Part shown: positions 34,075 through 44,911 of the stretch, one piece after another
How positions within the stretch are numbered: the first letter of the stretch is position 1
Layout of the letters: each line of letters opens with the position of its first letter
Source: Chlamydoabsidia padenii
Taxonomy: Eukaryota > Mucoromycota > Mucoromycetes > Mucorales > Cunninghamellaceae
Reading direction: 5' to 3'
Length of the DNA: 64,000 nucleotides
Assembly (NCBI GenBank): GCA_025330725.1
Contig: JAIWND010000036.1
Location: 2,501-66,500 of the forward strand
Made by a program: the position numbers and the translations under genes
Notes under the pieces: generated by a model
Told to the model about the DNA's origin: nothing
Database searches by the model: none
Seen by the model: the letters and a program-made list of their open reading frames with translations, nothing else

Positions 34075-34690
34075 ATGGTGTAGAAAGACATCTCTCCTCA
34101 TCCTCATTTTCAACCTCATCCTCTTCGTCTTCATCTTTTTTTTTTCGTGCTTTTAGTCCACTGCCAACATCAACATCTTCAACAAGAACACAGCAACAGC
34201 AACAGCAGCAGAAGTAACACCAATTGGGGTTAACTCCGGGGGAGACGTAGGTATTTTAGCTGTCCAGCTAATTTTGGTTCTACAGGCAAAAAAAAAAGCA
34301 TGCATTTTACACGATTCATCATGTATATAGTTGTTATATATCGTGATACATATATCATTCATGATAGAAACATCTTCATTGATAAACGTATTTATATTGA
34401 GCAGCAAACATTTGATAAAACAAGACTTTATTGACAGTAAGATTAAATATAACACTATATCTACAATAAAACTAATCTACCACCATTGGTATCCACAAGA
34501 AAGCTTGTTGGACCAATGAATAATTTGACATTCATATATACCCCCAGTTGCAATCATGAGGTGTAACGTCGTCGCACTTGACCACCCAATCCATCCTCGA
34601 TGTCCACCACGTTTGCGATAGCATTATTTTTCTTTTCAACCAAAGCCTATTGCACTCCATTCAGAGAACGTCGTCTTATTTCCCAGTTTG
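34075..34690. other. Degraded segment within the relic island
   Basis: Minus-strand frames here read as short fragments such as KKKDEDEEDEVENEDEERCL (34080-34140), an acidic tail, but they join to the upstream VEDVDVGSGLKA only by a shift in an A run. A ctagctgg-style hairpin (tagctggacagcta) is at about 34256-34271. It may be part of whatever inserted into the Fanzor gene. I do not recognise it. Confidence 0.3.
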
Positions 34691-34794
34691 TTGCATCAGC
34701 CAAAAAAGAGATTCGTCCAGGGTCAATTGCTAGGTATCGATTCTACATCAACAGGAATTGAAAAGCATTAGTATTAGAGCCTTGGGTAAGGTGA

Positions 34795-34970
34795 TTGTCC
34801 AAGAAGAAAGAGGCAGTATACAATACTACCCCTTTCTCTTCCTGCCTTTCTTTTACCTTTGCCGTGTTGATCCAGTTTGGATGATTTCCAAGAGAGCCCA
34901 CTACTACCACAGAGTCAGTTGTTTCGTCACCTCTTTTTGTTTCTCTTCATCATTCAATCGTTACAACAAA
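34795..34970. repeat. Dispersed diverged repeat copy (partner about 3305-3525)
   Basis: Contains cccctttctcttcctgcctt and ctaccacagagtcagttg-ttcgtcac-tttttgtttctcttcatc, in the same order and strand as at 3305-3525. Identity is about 75 percent. The plus-strand frame over it (to 35012) is not shared by the other copy. Confidence 0.45.
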
Positions 34971-35783
34971 TGGGAGCTCTCTGTTGAAGAGGACCAAGTT
35001 GAATGTCTTTGAGGAGACAAAGAAGAAGGAAATACTTTTTCGCCATGTTCTTAAAATCCCGCCACATTGCCAACTATAAAAACGCGATTTCTAAAATCCC
35101 CTTTTCTTTCCTCTTTTTTTTTTTTCTTTTTTCTTTTAAACTCTCCTATACAAAAACCTCCCTTTAAACAAACCCCCCTCCAAGAACCTGTGCTTGACAG
35201 ACAAGTTGTCCCCGGCACTCATTCCTATTCCTGGCCATGATTACAAGATGGATTAATTCACACAAAAGTAATCAATGAATCACCTAATGGCTGTCTATAT
35301 GAAAAACCTGTTTTCTGGTGGATGTAATCTCATGGCTTCCTCTCTCTTATTGTGACTCTGGTCATAAAGGTAAGTCAATGCATCTTGAATGATACTCTGC
35401 CAAAGTTGTTACTGTTTCATACTCTAACTGAATTGTTAATTATTTACACTAGGTTTATGCTCCCTCTTTGCCTCTGATATGTGAAGTCTCCTGTTAGTAA
35501 TCAAATGGATAAGTTGGCAGATTTTGCGAGGCGGCTACCTTTGTGTAGAATAGTGATTAGGCCTAGCCTTGTCGCCGTGGCAGGACGTAGGCGACATCGT
35601 GTCTTGTTCCACACCTGGATCTGCTGGCGAATGGGTTGTGCTGGTAAAGCGGGATGTCTGGTATGTTGAAGCATTAATGTGGATCTACCTATTCTCGGGC
35701 ATGTTGCACTAGCCACCAGTTACGGCGCTCCATTTGATTCTTGGGGATGGATCATGATGTGTAATGTTTATGGTACTTTATTG

Positions 35784-36013
35784 TAAGTAAAGAGGGAAAA
35801 ATAAAACCAAGAAAAGACAAGCTTACTTTTGACACTTCTTGCTTTTATTGCAGGCTTGTCTTCATTCGTTATGGTTGTGCTTTCTTTCTTGACTGTTGTC
35901 TCTGGTGTTTTGTGGTCTCTCTTTGCTTCTGATACAAAGTAAGTAAAGAAGAAAAAAAACCAAGAAAAGACAATGTTACTAATCACTCTTTTTGCTCTTA
36001 CTGTAGGTTTGTC
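35784..36013. repeat. Two copies of an intron-like module, about 152-bp spacing
   Basis: Both copies read gtaagtaaag, aaaaccaagaaaagacaa, tacttttg or tactaatc, tttttgctc or cttgctttt and end attgcag or ctgtag followed by g-ttgtctt. They start at about 35784 and 35936. The phrase ctctttgc-tctgat- also recurs at 35465 and 35922. Each copy looks like an intron with donor and acceptor, so a small exon between them may once have been duplicated. No protein match seen. Confidence 0.55.
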
Positions 36014-36063
36014 TTGCTGTTCGTTGTTTCATACTTGGTTTATTTAATACGGCAAGGAACGGC

Positions 36064-36330
36064 TTGAATGATAAGATCTTCTCCAACACCTACTTGGAAC
36101 GACGACAACGGACTAGATTTCCAACTTTTGCAACGGAAGCACAGCAATGGATGGCAAGATACGAATCTCTGGCGGGATTCTTTGGCTACAGTCCTGTGGA
36201 AATGATGGAAGAACTATGAGTTGTGTCGGAAGGTCAAGCTTTTAGGTGGTATACTCGGCTACAACGTACTACCGATAAGGACTGGGTGGCATTGAAAGGC
36301 AAATCCTGTTATGGCGGCTGTCGATGAACT
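36064..36330 (+). pseudogene. Retrotransposon gag fragment (Ty3/Gypsy-type), broken
   Basis: A frame of about 88 codons reads FSNTYLERRQRTRFPTFATE, AQQWMARYESLAGFFGYSPV, EMMEEL, stop, VVSEGQAFRWYTRLQRTTDK, DWVALKGKS. This is the retrotransposon gag core order (F..a..Wl..yE......p......l...L.g.A..WY..l.....tW..lk). An in-frame TGA interrupts it and no protease, reverse transcriptase or integrase follows within the next 2 kb. It is an isolated relic. Confidence 0.7.
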
Positions 36331-36626
36331 GAAGTTAATCAAGCAAGAAAAAATGGCAATTGGTGAACTGGCTTCTTTTATATTATTGCAGTAGTGTTTA
36401 TTATATTGTCATATTGTGTTGGTTATTATCCCTTATCTCCCCATAGATCATCTATCTTAAATATTTATATAATCTTATTAAATAAAGCCACTTATCTTAT
36501 TCACTAACCTTTACTGTCTTATAGCTTGACAGGACTAATGAACTTTTGACGTATAGCTAATTACCCAATTACATTATACGGTTTTTTGCTGGACTTCTCA
36601 TTCCCATATATGGATTTGAAAGGGGC

Positions 36627-36627
<1 letters not shown>

Positions 36628-36679
<52 letters not shown>
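36628..36679. repeat. Poly(T) run of about 50 bases
   Basis: An uninterrupted T run just past the gag relic. It could be the poly(A) tail of a reverse-transcribed insertion on the minus strand, or simple slippage. Confidence 0.8.
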
Positions 36680-36682
<3 letters not shown>

Positions 36683-37368
36683 TATGAACAATGACTTTGA
36701 TACATCTACATGGCTTCACTTCACCTGCATGTCTTGATATAATCTATATGTCTTCTATTAATCCATATGTATTGTTGTATATGCAAATGCCTTTATTTTA
36801 TCTGGGTGTCTTTTATTAATTTATATGTATACTATATGTGTTTCTATTGTCTATATGTATTGCTACTATCTTTACCGCCTGCATCGACCTGTATTGCAAT
36901 GTATCGATCGGTGTCGCCATTGTAGCACCAGTATCGGATCTATATAAATTTCAACATTGCGGTATTGACCTGTAGCCACCCATAATCACTATATCCATCT
37001 ATATAGACAAAGTCGATTTGTGATGACAAAAAGGTATCGAGGTCATTTGTATGAATTTCGGGATATGAAAGAGGATTTGTCTGGCTCCTCCTTGTACTTT
37101 TTTTTTTCTCTTACAAATGACAGGCAAAGTCATCGCAAGTCTGGATTGACCGACACAAGGGCCTTGGAGCTTGGCCATTGCGGTGACTTATGTTGGAAAA
37201 ATGCTATAGTGTCCATATCACCACTTTAACAATTAGTGTCTGTTGACAATTGGAGCGAGTAGAGCCCTTCCAAATCTTAGCAGGGAATCAAGGGGCGGGC
37301 GGGATTTTTCAAACTGACTGTATCACCTATTACCATATACGGGGTTTTGCTGTGCAGCAATAATAACG

Positions 37369-37392
37369 GTGCCCCAGTGGGCGCACCGTCTT
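37369..37392. other. Strong hairpin
   Basis: acggtgc and gcaccgt flank ccccagtgggc, which itself can pair gccc with gggc. This gives a nearly continuous GC-rich stem in AT-rich DNA. No gene context explains it. Confidence 0.4.
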
Positions 37393-38517
37393 TTTCATCG
37401 ACACCACAATCACCATCGTTCTTGTTTTGTTTGGAAGAGGAGAAATTGTTGATACAGGGAGTTCCATCGTGGTTGCCGATTCATTCAAAAACTTAACATT
37501 GCTTTTTTTGGCGAGTGTCGAATCTTTGTTGTATAGGGTTGTATCAGTGCGCAATGTTTCTTTTTCCGGCCACAAACACCAATCACTTCAAGAAACCCAA
37601 AGGACAACAGGGCAAGTTTCATTGAATTAATCAATGATGCTGGTCTTTTTTACTGATGGATTGCTCTAACATGGTTATAGATGAAGAAAAGTTTCTATGC
37701 ATGTTAGGAGCCATATTTATTTTAAAATCCCGCCTAATTACTCCAAAATTTAAATCACTCGAGAAAAAGCTGCACTTTCATCTAATCAGATAACTTGAGC
37801 CAAGTATGAAATCAAGTTCACTCTTCACCTTTTGATGACAAGACTATATTCAGTTATTGAAAAACAGGGTCTAGAAGCTATCACACTGACAACGAAAGAA
37901 TGGATTCTTCCTGATGGAGCCATTTTTTGCATTAATGTTCATGCGACCAAGTGAATACTCAAAAGACAGACAATCATTTTTGAAATGTGGCAAGGCCTGT
38001 CAATTGAAAAAGCTCCTTGATTGTGTCAGAAATTGATACCCCGAGTCTTTCAAGGAGTAAAAATATCCACCACAAGCTTTTTTTTTGTATGTAAAAATAG
38101 GTTGTATGATACACATTGGTTTATTAAGCGGGGAATGTGTGTCTGAGAGAGTGAGTGAAAGCACACGTGATGCAAACGCTCTTAGTCTCTAATTACCAGT
38201 TAAATAGGGGCAAATACACCTCAAAAAACAACAACCCAGGGCCAGCATCTGGCTAGTCGGAGTTTCCTGGTTTGGAAACTAGCAATAATGAGTCCAATTT
38301 ATCTGTTTTATGATTGCTTAGTATAGGGGAAAAGGAGAAGGAGAAGGGTGAAAGAAGAAGGGTATGTCAATCCACCTGGTCATTTCTCACTCTTCACTCG
38401 TTTTTTATTGCCCAGGGAACCCAATTAATGAAAATAAGGTTCAAGTCCCTTTCTTTTAGTCACCCCCTAAAAATATAAAACAACGGGCCAAATTTTTATT
38501 ATTCTCCTTCTTTCTCT

Positions 38518-38552
<35 letters not shown>

Positions 38553-38674
38553 TCTCTTACTATTTTTTAAACAACAACTCATTATACCTTTTTTATTTTT
38601 TTTGCTTCTTCTCACAACATTAAACAAAACACTTAACATTTTATAACAATCCTCAGTCTATCATCGCATCATAT

Positions 38675-41600
38675 ATGAAAGATCCCACCCGACAAGTTTA
38701 CTCAAGGTAATACCCCCCTTCATCCACCGCCCTTGAAGACACTCATCCTTTTTTTTTTTTTTTTTTTTTTTTTTGTAATCTTAGGGATCTGGATGTGGTA
38801 TTGGAAGAAAACAACATGCATCAAGGTAAAAGTTATTTAGACCAAGTATTGGAACCCAACTGCTTCCTTCGTAATGGCAAGGCTTCTTCAAGTAATGGAA
38901 ATATCAACAATAACAACAACAATGACAGCTTTACATCAACCAACATTAGTCATCTGAATGTGACTAGTACCTCCAGCAGTTTACCTCAAAGACGGGCTCG
39001 TGCAGGGACAATGCCATCCATGATGTCCTTTGACTCACCACTCCTACGTACAGCGACACATAACCATGCAGCAGCAGCAGCAGCAACAGCAGCAGGTTTG
39101 AACCATACTTTGACAACCAGTACTTCTTCATCCACCATCACACCACGACAATTACCACCACCGCCACCACCAGCACCAGTAGGTGGAGGAAGACATCGAT
39201 CAGGATCATTAAATTTACCTCCGCCTTCACTCTCCTTTGATACCACATCCAGTCTCTTTTGGTCATCAAACTCTGGTCACACTACACCTACTCCACCTTC
39301 ACCTGCAACTGAACAACTTTTACAAGGAGACAGCGACTTTTCTATTGCACGTACCATGCGATCTCTAGGCTTGGTGGAAGATGGATCAACAACAATAACA
39401 ACAACAACAGCAAATGGTAATATGAATGGTGAGGGAACATCGGCAACAGAAGCACCTATTTTAGATGAAGAAGAATTGATCAACCAAAGCAGGGCGTCTT
39501 TATTAGCATCGGCATCAAACACAACTACCAGGAATAGATCTTATTCGGTCAATGCAACAATTAGGTATGATCCACCACCACTCACCTTGCCTTCTCATCT
39601 TCATTCCAACCATCTGCATCCTCAACAACAACATCATTTTACTTTACGTCCTCGTGGTAATACAGTCAGCAAGACGTCCTTTAATACAACACCCACTGCG
39701 AATTCACTGGCATCTTACAATCATTATCATCATCTTTTGGATACATTCTCATCTCTTCCATCACCACCTCAACAACAACAACAACAACAACAACGTACTC
39801 GATCGATCAGTTTTGGTCAATCTTCTTCACCTCCTTTTGGCTTGGCACGACCTCAATTGATTCACGGTGCCTATGGATCTTCCACGTCAGATTCCGCCTC
39901 CTCTTCTGCATCCTCCAATTCATCTTTATGGCAAATGCATCGCCCCCTGACTCCTGTCATTGGTGAAGAAGAACACATGTCTTTGGGTGACTCGGAATTA
40001 TTGGCCAATATGTATGAACCCACCACCACTCAACAACAACACGACTTGGCCACATTCAAATCACATCAGGAAGAAACACTTTTGGCTGATGTAAGTTTTA
40101 CCACATTTTTTTATTTTTTATTTTTATTTTTATATTTTTATATTTTAAAAACAACATCTCATCCTCTTTTTCTTTTATTGTGTAGTCATATATGCATCCA
40201 AGTCATTCAACACCTACGTCGATGCGATTTGCAACACCAAACAACAACGTGCCAACCACAAGATCTCTCTGGATTGGAAATATTGATGCATCTATCACCG
40301 TCGATGTCTTGACACAAACATTTGCACCTTATGGTCCAATCGAAAGTGTGCGATTGCTGATGGAAAAGGAATGTGCGTTTGTAAATTACTTTTATGTGGA
40401 TCATGCGGTACGTGCTAAAGAAGATCTCTTGGGTCCTCTGGGTGGCCGTATTGGGCATTGTATTGTTCGTGTTGGTTATGGTCGAACTGATACCACTAAT
40501 GAACATCTTCCTCCTCCTCCTCCAGTGCCAAGTCCTCCTCCTGTTACTACCATCTCCTCATCTCAACAGCAACAGCAACAACAAGATCAAATCACTCATC
40601 AAGCAACAAGAGCTCTTTGTAAGTATATATACTATCCAGAAAGATCAAATTCTAAGCCTTTTTTTCCTTTTGTAGGGCTTGGGAATATTCCTACCGGCAC
40701 GTCTTCGACTCAACTTGAAAAGGCATTTGGGAGCTATGGCACGATTGAATCCATTCGAATCTTATCACACAAGACATGCGCCTTTATCAACTTTGACTGT
40801 CCGGCCAGTGCCAGTGCGGCCCAGGATGCTTTCCATCAAATGGATTTACCAGGATTTGATGCTGTACGAATCGGGTTCGCCAAAGTACCACCACCACCAT
40901 CATCATCACCAGTTCCCTCTACACCAAACAAATCAACAGGACAACAAAAGAAACAGCACTCACCTTCATCATCTACTCGTCTCCTTCCTTCTGAAGCATC
41001 GGCATCATCAACTTCTCAACTAGATGACTTGTGGACATGTATGGTTTCTCTTGGTTGCTCACCCAAAGACAAAGTCCTTCTTCAAGGTAAGCCTCCTCCT
41101 TTTTTTTTTTTTTTTTTTTTGAAAAAAAGAAAAAAGAAAAAGAAAAGAAACTCGTCTCCTTTTTCTCACACAATCATCATTCTTATAGATCTCGGTAACT
41201 CGACGACAACTTATGCTGAATCCATCCCATCCGTTCCTGAATTTGGTGCTAATCGACAAATTGATGCTAACCGACTTCGAGAAATCCGCAAGAAATTGGA
41301 TGGAACGACTCACAAGACAGTGTGTGATAATTATGCTACTGAATGTCTTGGGGAAATCGCTGAACTCTGTAGTGATTATATTGGTAACACCGTCATTCAA
41401 CGATTCTTTGACAAGTGCTCAGAATCGATGAAATTGACCATGTTGGAACGAATTGCACCTCATCTTGCTGCCATTGGGGTCCATAAGAACGGTACTTGGG
41501 CGGCACAAAAGATTTTGGATACACTTAAAACACCACAACAGGTAAAAAAGAAAAAGAAAAGACGACCATCCCCCCCTTTTTTTTTTAGTATGTTGCTCAT

Positions 41601-42332
41601 CTTCTATCTATAAACTAGTGTGCTTTGGTACGGCAATATGTGAAAACTTATGTCCCTGCTCTCCTTCTCGATCAATTCGGCAATTACGTGGTGCAATGTT
41701 GTCTTCGTTTAGGCGCGGACGAAAACCAATTTGTATTTGATGCCATGGTGGAAAACTGCGGAGTGATCAGTCAAGGTCGATTCGGAGCACGAGCCATGCG
41801 TGGGATTCTCGAAAGTCAACACACGTCGCGACCACAACAAGCCATGATGGCGGCATGCATGATACAACAAACCCCCACCCTGGCCACTCATGCGAACGGA
41901 TCACTCTTGGTGGCCTGGCTGATGGATACCTATGCGGATCAAGATGAACCGGTCGTGCTCCGTGCTCTGGCACTCCAACTAATTCCTCACCTCACCTCGT
42001 TGGCTATCCACAAATTGGGCTCACAGATTCTTTTAAAACTCATCAATCAAACGGTGGATAAAGAAGCACAAGAAATCGTCCTATCACGTCTCGTCACGGA
42101 TGCCACTCTGACTGCCCTCCTGCTCAACAATGATACTACCACTAATAATAATACCCAGCCTCGGACGATCCAATTCTTCCAAAAAGTCCTTTACAGCTCA
42201 CACATCTCTCAAGCTGAACATCATGTGCTTTGTGCTCGTGCTCGGTCGATCTTGTTAAAGGATCCAAACACTCTTACCATACCTGCTGCTGCTGCCTTCC
42301 TGGATGAACTCAATGGAATTATCAAGGAATAG
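38675..42332 (+). CDS. RRM and Pumilio (PUF) repeat RNA-binding protein, Jsn1/Puf2-like
   Basis: Six exons (38675-38706, 38785-40090, 40186-40618, 40676-41086, 41189-41541, 41619-42332) give 1082 residues. The first about 430 residues are disordered: Asn, Ser, Thr and Pro tracts, Ala and Gln runs. RRM-1 (about 465-545) has RSLWIGNIDASITVDVLTQT and CAFVNYFYVDHAVRAKEDLL. RRM-2 (about 590-665) has ALWLGNIPTGTSSTQLEKAF and CAFINFDC. PUF repeats follow: SDYIGNTVIQRFFDKCSESM, GVHKNGTWAAQKILDTLKTP, LDQFGNYVVQCCLRLGADEN, SQGRFGARAMRGILES and HANGSLLVAWLMDTYADQDE. RRM plus PUF is the layout of yeast Jsn1 and Puf2, which bind 3' UTRs of mRNAs for membrane and mitochondrial proteins. The start rests on a 32-base first exon and is less sure than the rest. 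Confidence 0.9.
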
Positions 42333-42441
42333 AATAATTGTGTATATGGTTTTACTTTTTTGTTTGTTTTTGTTTTGTCTAGTTGTTAGTTTACTCTTCT
42401 TTTAACTTTATTCCCCTCTTCTTCATTTATTTACCTTTTAT

Positions 42442-42447
42442 AATAAA
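42442..42447 (+). terminator. Poly(A) signal of the PUF gene
   Basis: AATAAA about 110 bases past the stop, after T-rich DNA. A ttttcaaatcccgccc motif (42531-42546) follows in this convergent spacer. Confidence 0.5.
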
Positions 42448-42657
42448 AACCAAAATATTCTTTGACTTTATTAATCAATCAAAACAGGTCTCCCTCAATT
42501 CAATCATCATGCACAATGCCTGAAAAATGATTTTCAAATCCCGCCCAAGACACTGCATTTCCACCACATATTGACCCAGTATGATATTTTACTTTAATTA
42601 CTTTATTTACAAATATTAATCTACTGCTATTACTAATAAAAATAATGACACTAATCA

Positions 42658-42927
42658 TCAAGGCATATCTACACCAATGCTTTTAGCCGATGTACTAATG
42701 AGATCAAAGACCAGAGCATTGCCAGGTAGAGGATAGTTTGCATAAACCAAACCAGAAGGGTCCTTGAGTTTTCCTAATTCAGAAAGAACGCCAGCATCCA
42801 ATTCAGTCAAACATCGGTTGATATGTCCCACCACCGTCGCCACCGCCCGGTTATTATTCGTCTTTCGAGAATGTACTAATAAGGACTGGAGAGAATCAAA
42901 CACCCGCAATAAGCAATCGCATTCAAC

Positions 42928-42963
<36 letters not shown>

Positions 42964-44712
42964 GTCAGATATCTTTTTTTCTTCTTCTTCTTTCTTGAAT
43001 CCCTACTTACATCCACAATGGTCAGAAACCACTCTGAGTCGAGCAGCCACCACCTGCATTAGTTCGCAACAGTTCAGGATCATCATCATGGCTTTTTTCT
43101 GAATTGAGTCAGATAATTGATCATTATGGAGGTTTTGAGGATGTAAGAGAGTGGAATGGACACCGAGAGTCAAGGTCAATATAAAGCTGTGTGCCACCAA
43201 TGCGATATCATCATCAGAATGTTCAATCGCCCACCGTGCCGAGTCATCATAAGGATTGTCACAGTATCGCCATGGTAAATTCTTCCACCAGTCCAGGCAC
43301 ACTTGATCAAATCGGACAATGGTTTCCAAATTGAGTTGACCTACTTGACCAATCGAAACCCGTCGAAGTTGTTCCTATAATAAAAAGATCAGTCTGATGT
43401 TTTCCTTGTCATGTTACCTATTTTACTTTACCACCATTACAATACAGTCATGATGAAGAGCCAAATTGAAAAGACAATTGTACATCTTGAGCATCCCCAC
43501 TGCCTTGGCCGATTCCCCTGGCAAACCCACCAATTCGATCCTAGTCGGCAAAATGTCATCCATGCGTTGCACACAGACAAATTCCGTCAGAGTAAAAACA
43601 ATCGCGGCCATGATTCGATGCCGATTCGCCATCTCCTTTTCCACCTGATCCAGTACTTGTACCCGTTTCGCCAATTCGACCGAGATCAAGAATCCATAAG
43701 CAGTCATCCGTCGCACCTCCTTAAGTTTAAGTGTGAGAGTCATGAATTTCAGGAGAAAGTGGATGGCCATCAAGGCGTCTAGTTGCCGATGAGGACAAGG
43801 ATCGTCCAGGAGATCATCGAGTTGTTCACGACAAGCCAAATAAAAGTATTCACCATATGCCCGTTTATCGTACGCCGTAAAAGGAATATGAGTGCAATAA
43901 CTAACACACATAAAACAACAAATGGCCAAGGTCAATGCACTGTGTCGGGTCGATTTGTTGTTGTTGTACCGAGTCATAAAGGTCAGTTCGTGTAGTAAAG
44001 GAAAGGCAGTGTTGTAACATTGAAAGTGTTGGCGGACAAGTCTATCCACTAGTAATTCAGAGTCAATAGGTGGAATCCAAGGTGTGTGGTTGGAAGTATT
44101 GCCAGAGAGGAGATCGTGTTTCGTCAAGAGTTGGACAGTCCGAGTGAGTAGTCCACCTTGTTGAAGTTTAAATTGGAAGGGTGTTTGGTTGTTACTGTTA
44201 AAAGGTGACAAGTAGCGTATGGGTAGAGTAGTTTGTCGATATTGTAAAAGATCACCTAGGGTATGAATGCCAGTTTCCAAACGTAAATGACCATTAACGA
44301 TAGACAAATTCCATTTCTTGGGTATGGGTGGTAGATGAGTTGTATCGTTAATCATTGCAAGTTGTCGTCCCTGATCTAGTTTTCCTTCAAGCTGTGCCAA
44401 TTCCTGTTCGAGTGTCCGGACATTACACATGAGCTTTTGTAATTCTTTGCTGCCGTCTATTTCCGCCATTTCTTCAAAGTAGTCCACCGTTGCTGAAGAG
44501 GACTGGTTGTTCGTTTTCGTAATCGAGTCGTCATATATACAGTCTCTTTTCAAGCGAGTGCACCGTAGACAATTGGCTTTATCAGGAGGGCGTTCACATT
44601 TTCGTCTTTTCTTTTTACAATCTATTATAAAGTAGTAAGAGTTATTCTTCTTGTTGGTTTAATTGTCAAAGGAATACTTACTATCACAAGGTTTGATCCG
44701 TTTAATAGTCAT
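42658..44712 (-). CDS. Zn2Cys6 fungal transcription factor
   Basis: Four exons (complement of 44682-44712, 43432-44621, 43011-43374, 42658-42926) give 617 residues. The N-terminus carries the binuclear zinc cluster KRIKPCDNCKKKRRKCERPP then DKANCLRCTRLKRDC, with all six cysteines in Cx2C-x6-C and Cx2C-x6-C order. An intron splits the first CxxC. A coiled coil follows (ELQKLMCNVRTLEQELAQLE), suiting dimer formation. The middle domain has VDRLVRQHFQCYNTAFPLLH, TLAICCFMCVSYC and a fungal-specific-TF-like helical part. Target genes are unknown. A (ag)n tract of about 40 bases lies in the last intron (42930-42960). It shares a short promoter with the divergent SLC25A46-like gene. Confidence 0.9.
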
Positions 44713-44911
44713 CAATGTATCGGCTTGATATTAAAAAGGAAGAGGAAGAGGAAGAAGAAGAGGAAGAGGAAGAAGAAGAGGAAGATCGAAAAATGGGAAT
44801 CGGACGCCCATTAAATCCCCACAACTTGACCATTTTTTTTTTTTTTTTTTTCAATCTCCATTTCTCTCACTCTCTCTCACTCTCCCTCTCTCTCTCTCCT
44901 CTTCCATTTTA
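44713..44911. promoter_or_regulatory. Short divergent promoter between the regulator and the SLC25A46-like gene
   Basis: Only 199 bases separate the two ATGs. It holds a (gaagag)n tract (44740-44790), cattaaatccccac (about 44810), a 20-base T run and a CT-rich leader (44862-44905). Shared control of the two genes is possible. Confidence 0.45.

Larger units (their letters stand above)
32650..34745 (-). pseudogene. Broken Fanzor / TnpB-like RuvC nuclease of a eukaryotic transposon
   Basis: Fragments in the expected order on the minus strand match Fanzor proteins. RuvC-I: RYLAIDPGRISFLADATNWE at about 34690-34741. Central part: HLLHTFYHQSPRIKKQNYGM and TAYASAAKALI (33130-33350), plus RAQRISSHSRTDYYRHVMKN (about 33410-33470). 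RuvC-II: VVFYGDDGQGHGSRIKGYQL, then VHETNEYLTSK with the catalytic-type Glu near 32995. A zinc-ribbon remnant follows (FCLCDSRVVHPRR), where the first Cys of the CxxC pair is replaced by Phe. RuvC-III: GRD at about 32846 runs on as KNAAINILKKGVYKNGDQYR only after a one-base shift. Stops, shifts and about 1.1 kb of foreign sequence split RuvC-I from the rest. Fanzors are RNA-guided DNA nucleases carried by transposons; this copy cannot be active as read. Confidence 0.75.
32060..38674. other. Accessory island: relics of mobile DNA and repeats, no intact gene
   Basis: This 6.6-kb region has no intact conserved gene. Separately listed contents are a broken Fanzor/TnpB-like nuclease (32650-33530 and 34690-34745), a dispersed repeat (33548-33706), an AT-rich tandem repeat (33703-34000), an old dispersed repeat (34795-34970), duplicated intron-like modules (35784-36013), a gag fragment (36064-36330) and a hairpin (37369-37392). 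A 50-base T run lies at 36628-36679 and another at 38519-38551. From 37580 to 38500 I see nothing beyond AT-rich DNA; 38520-38674 is the presumed leader of the PUF gene. Confidence 0.7.

Noticed and set aside
37020..37575. Opposed frames of 69-81 codons as relics of a second Fanzor
   Set aside because: Fragments such as TDTRALELGHCGDLCWKNA have no AIDPG, TSK.C..C or NRD-type motif, so the similarity was not convincing.
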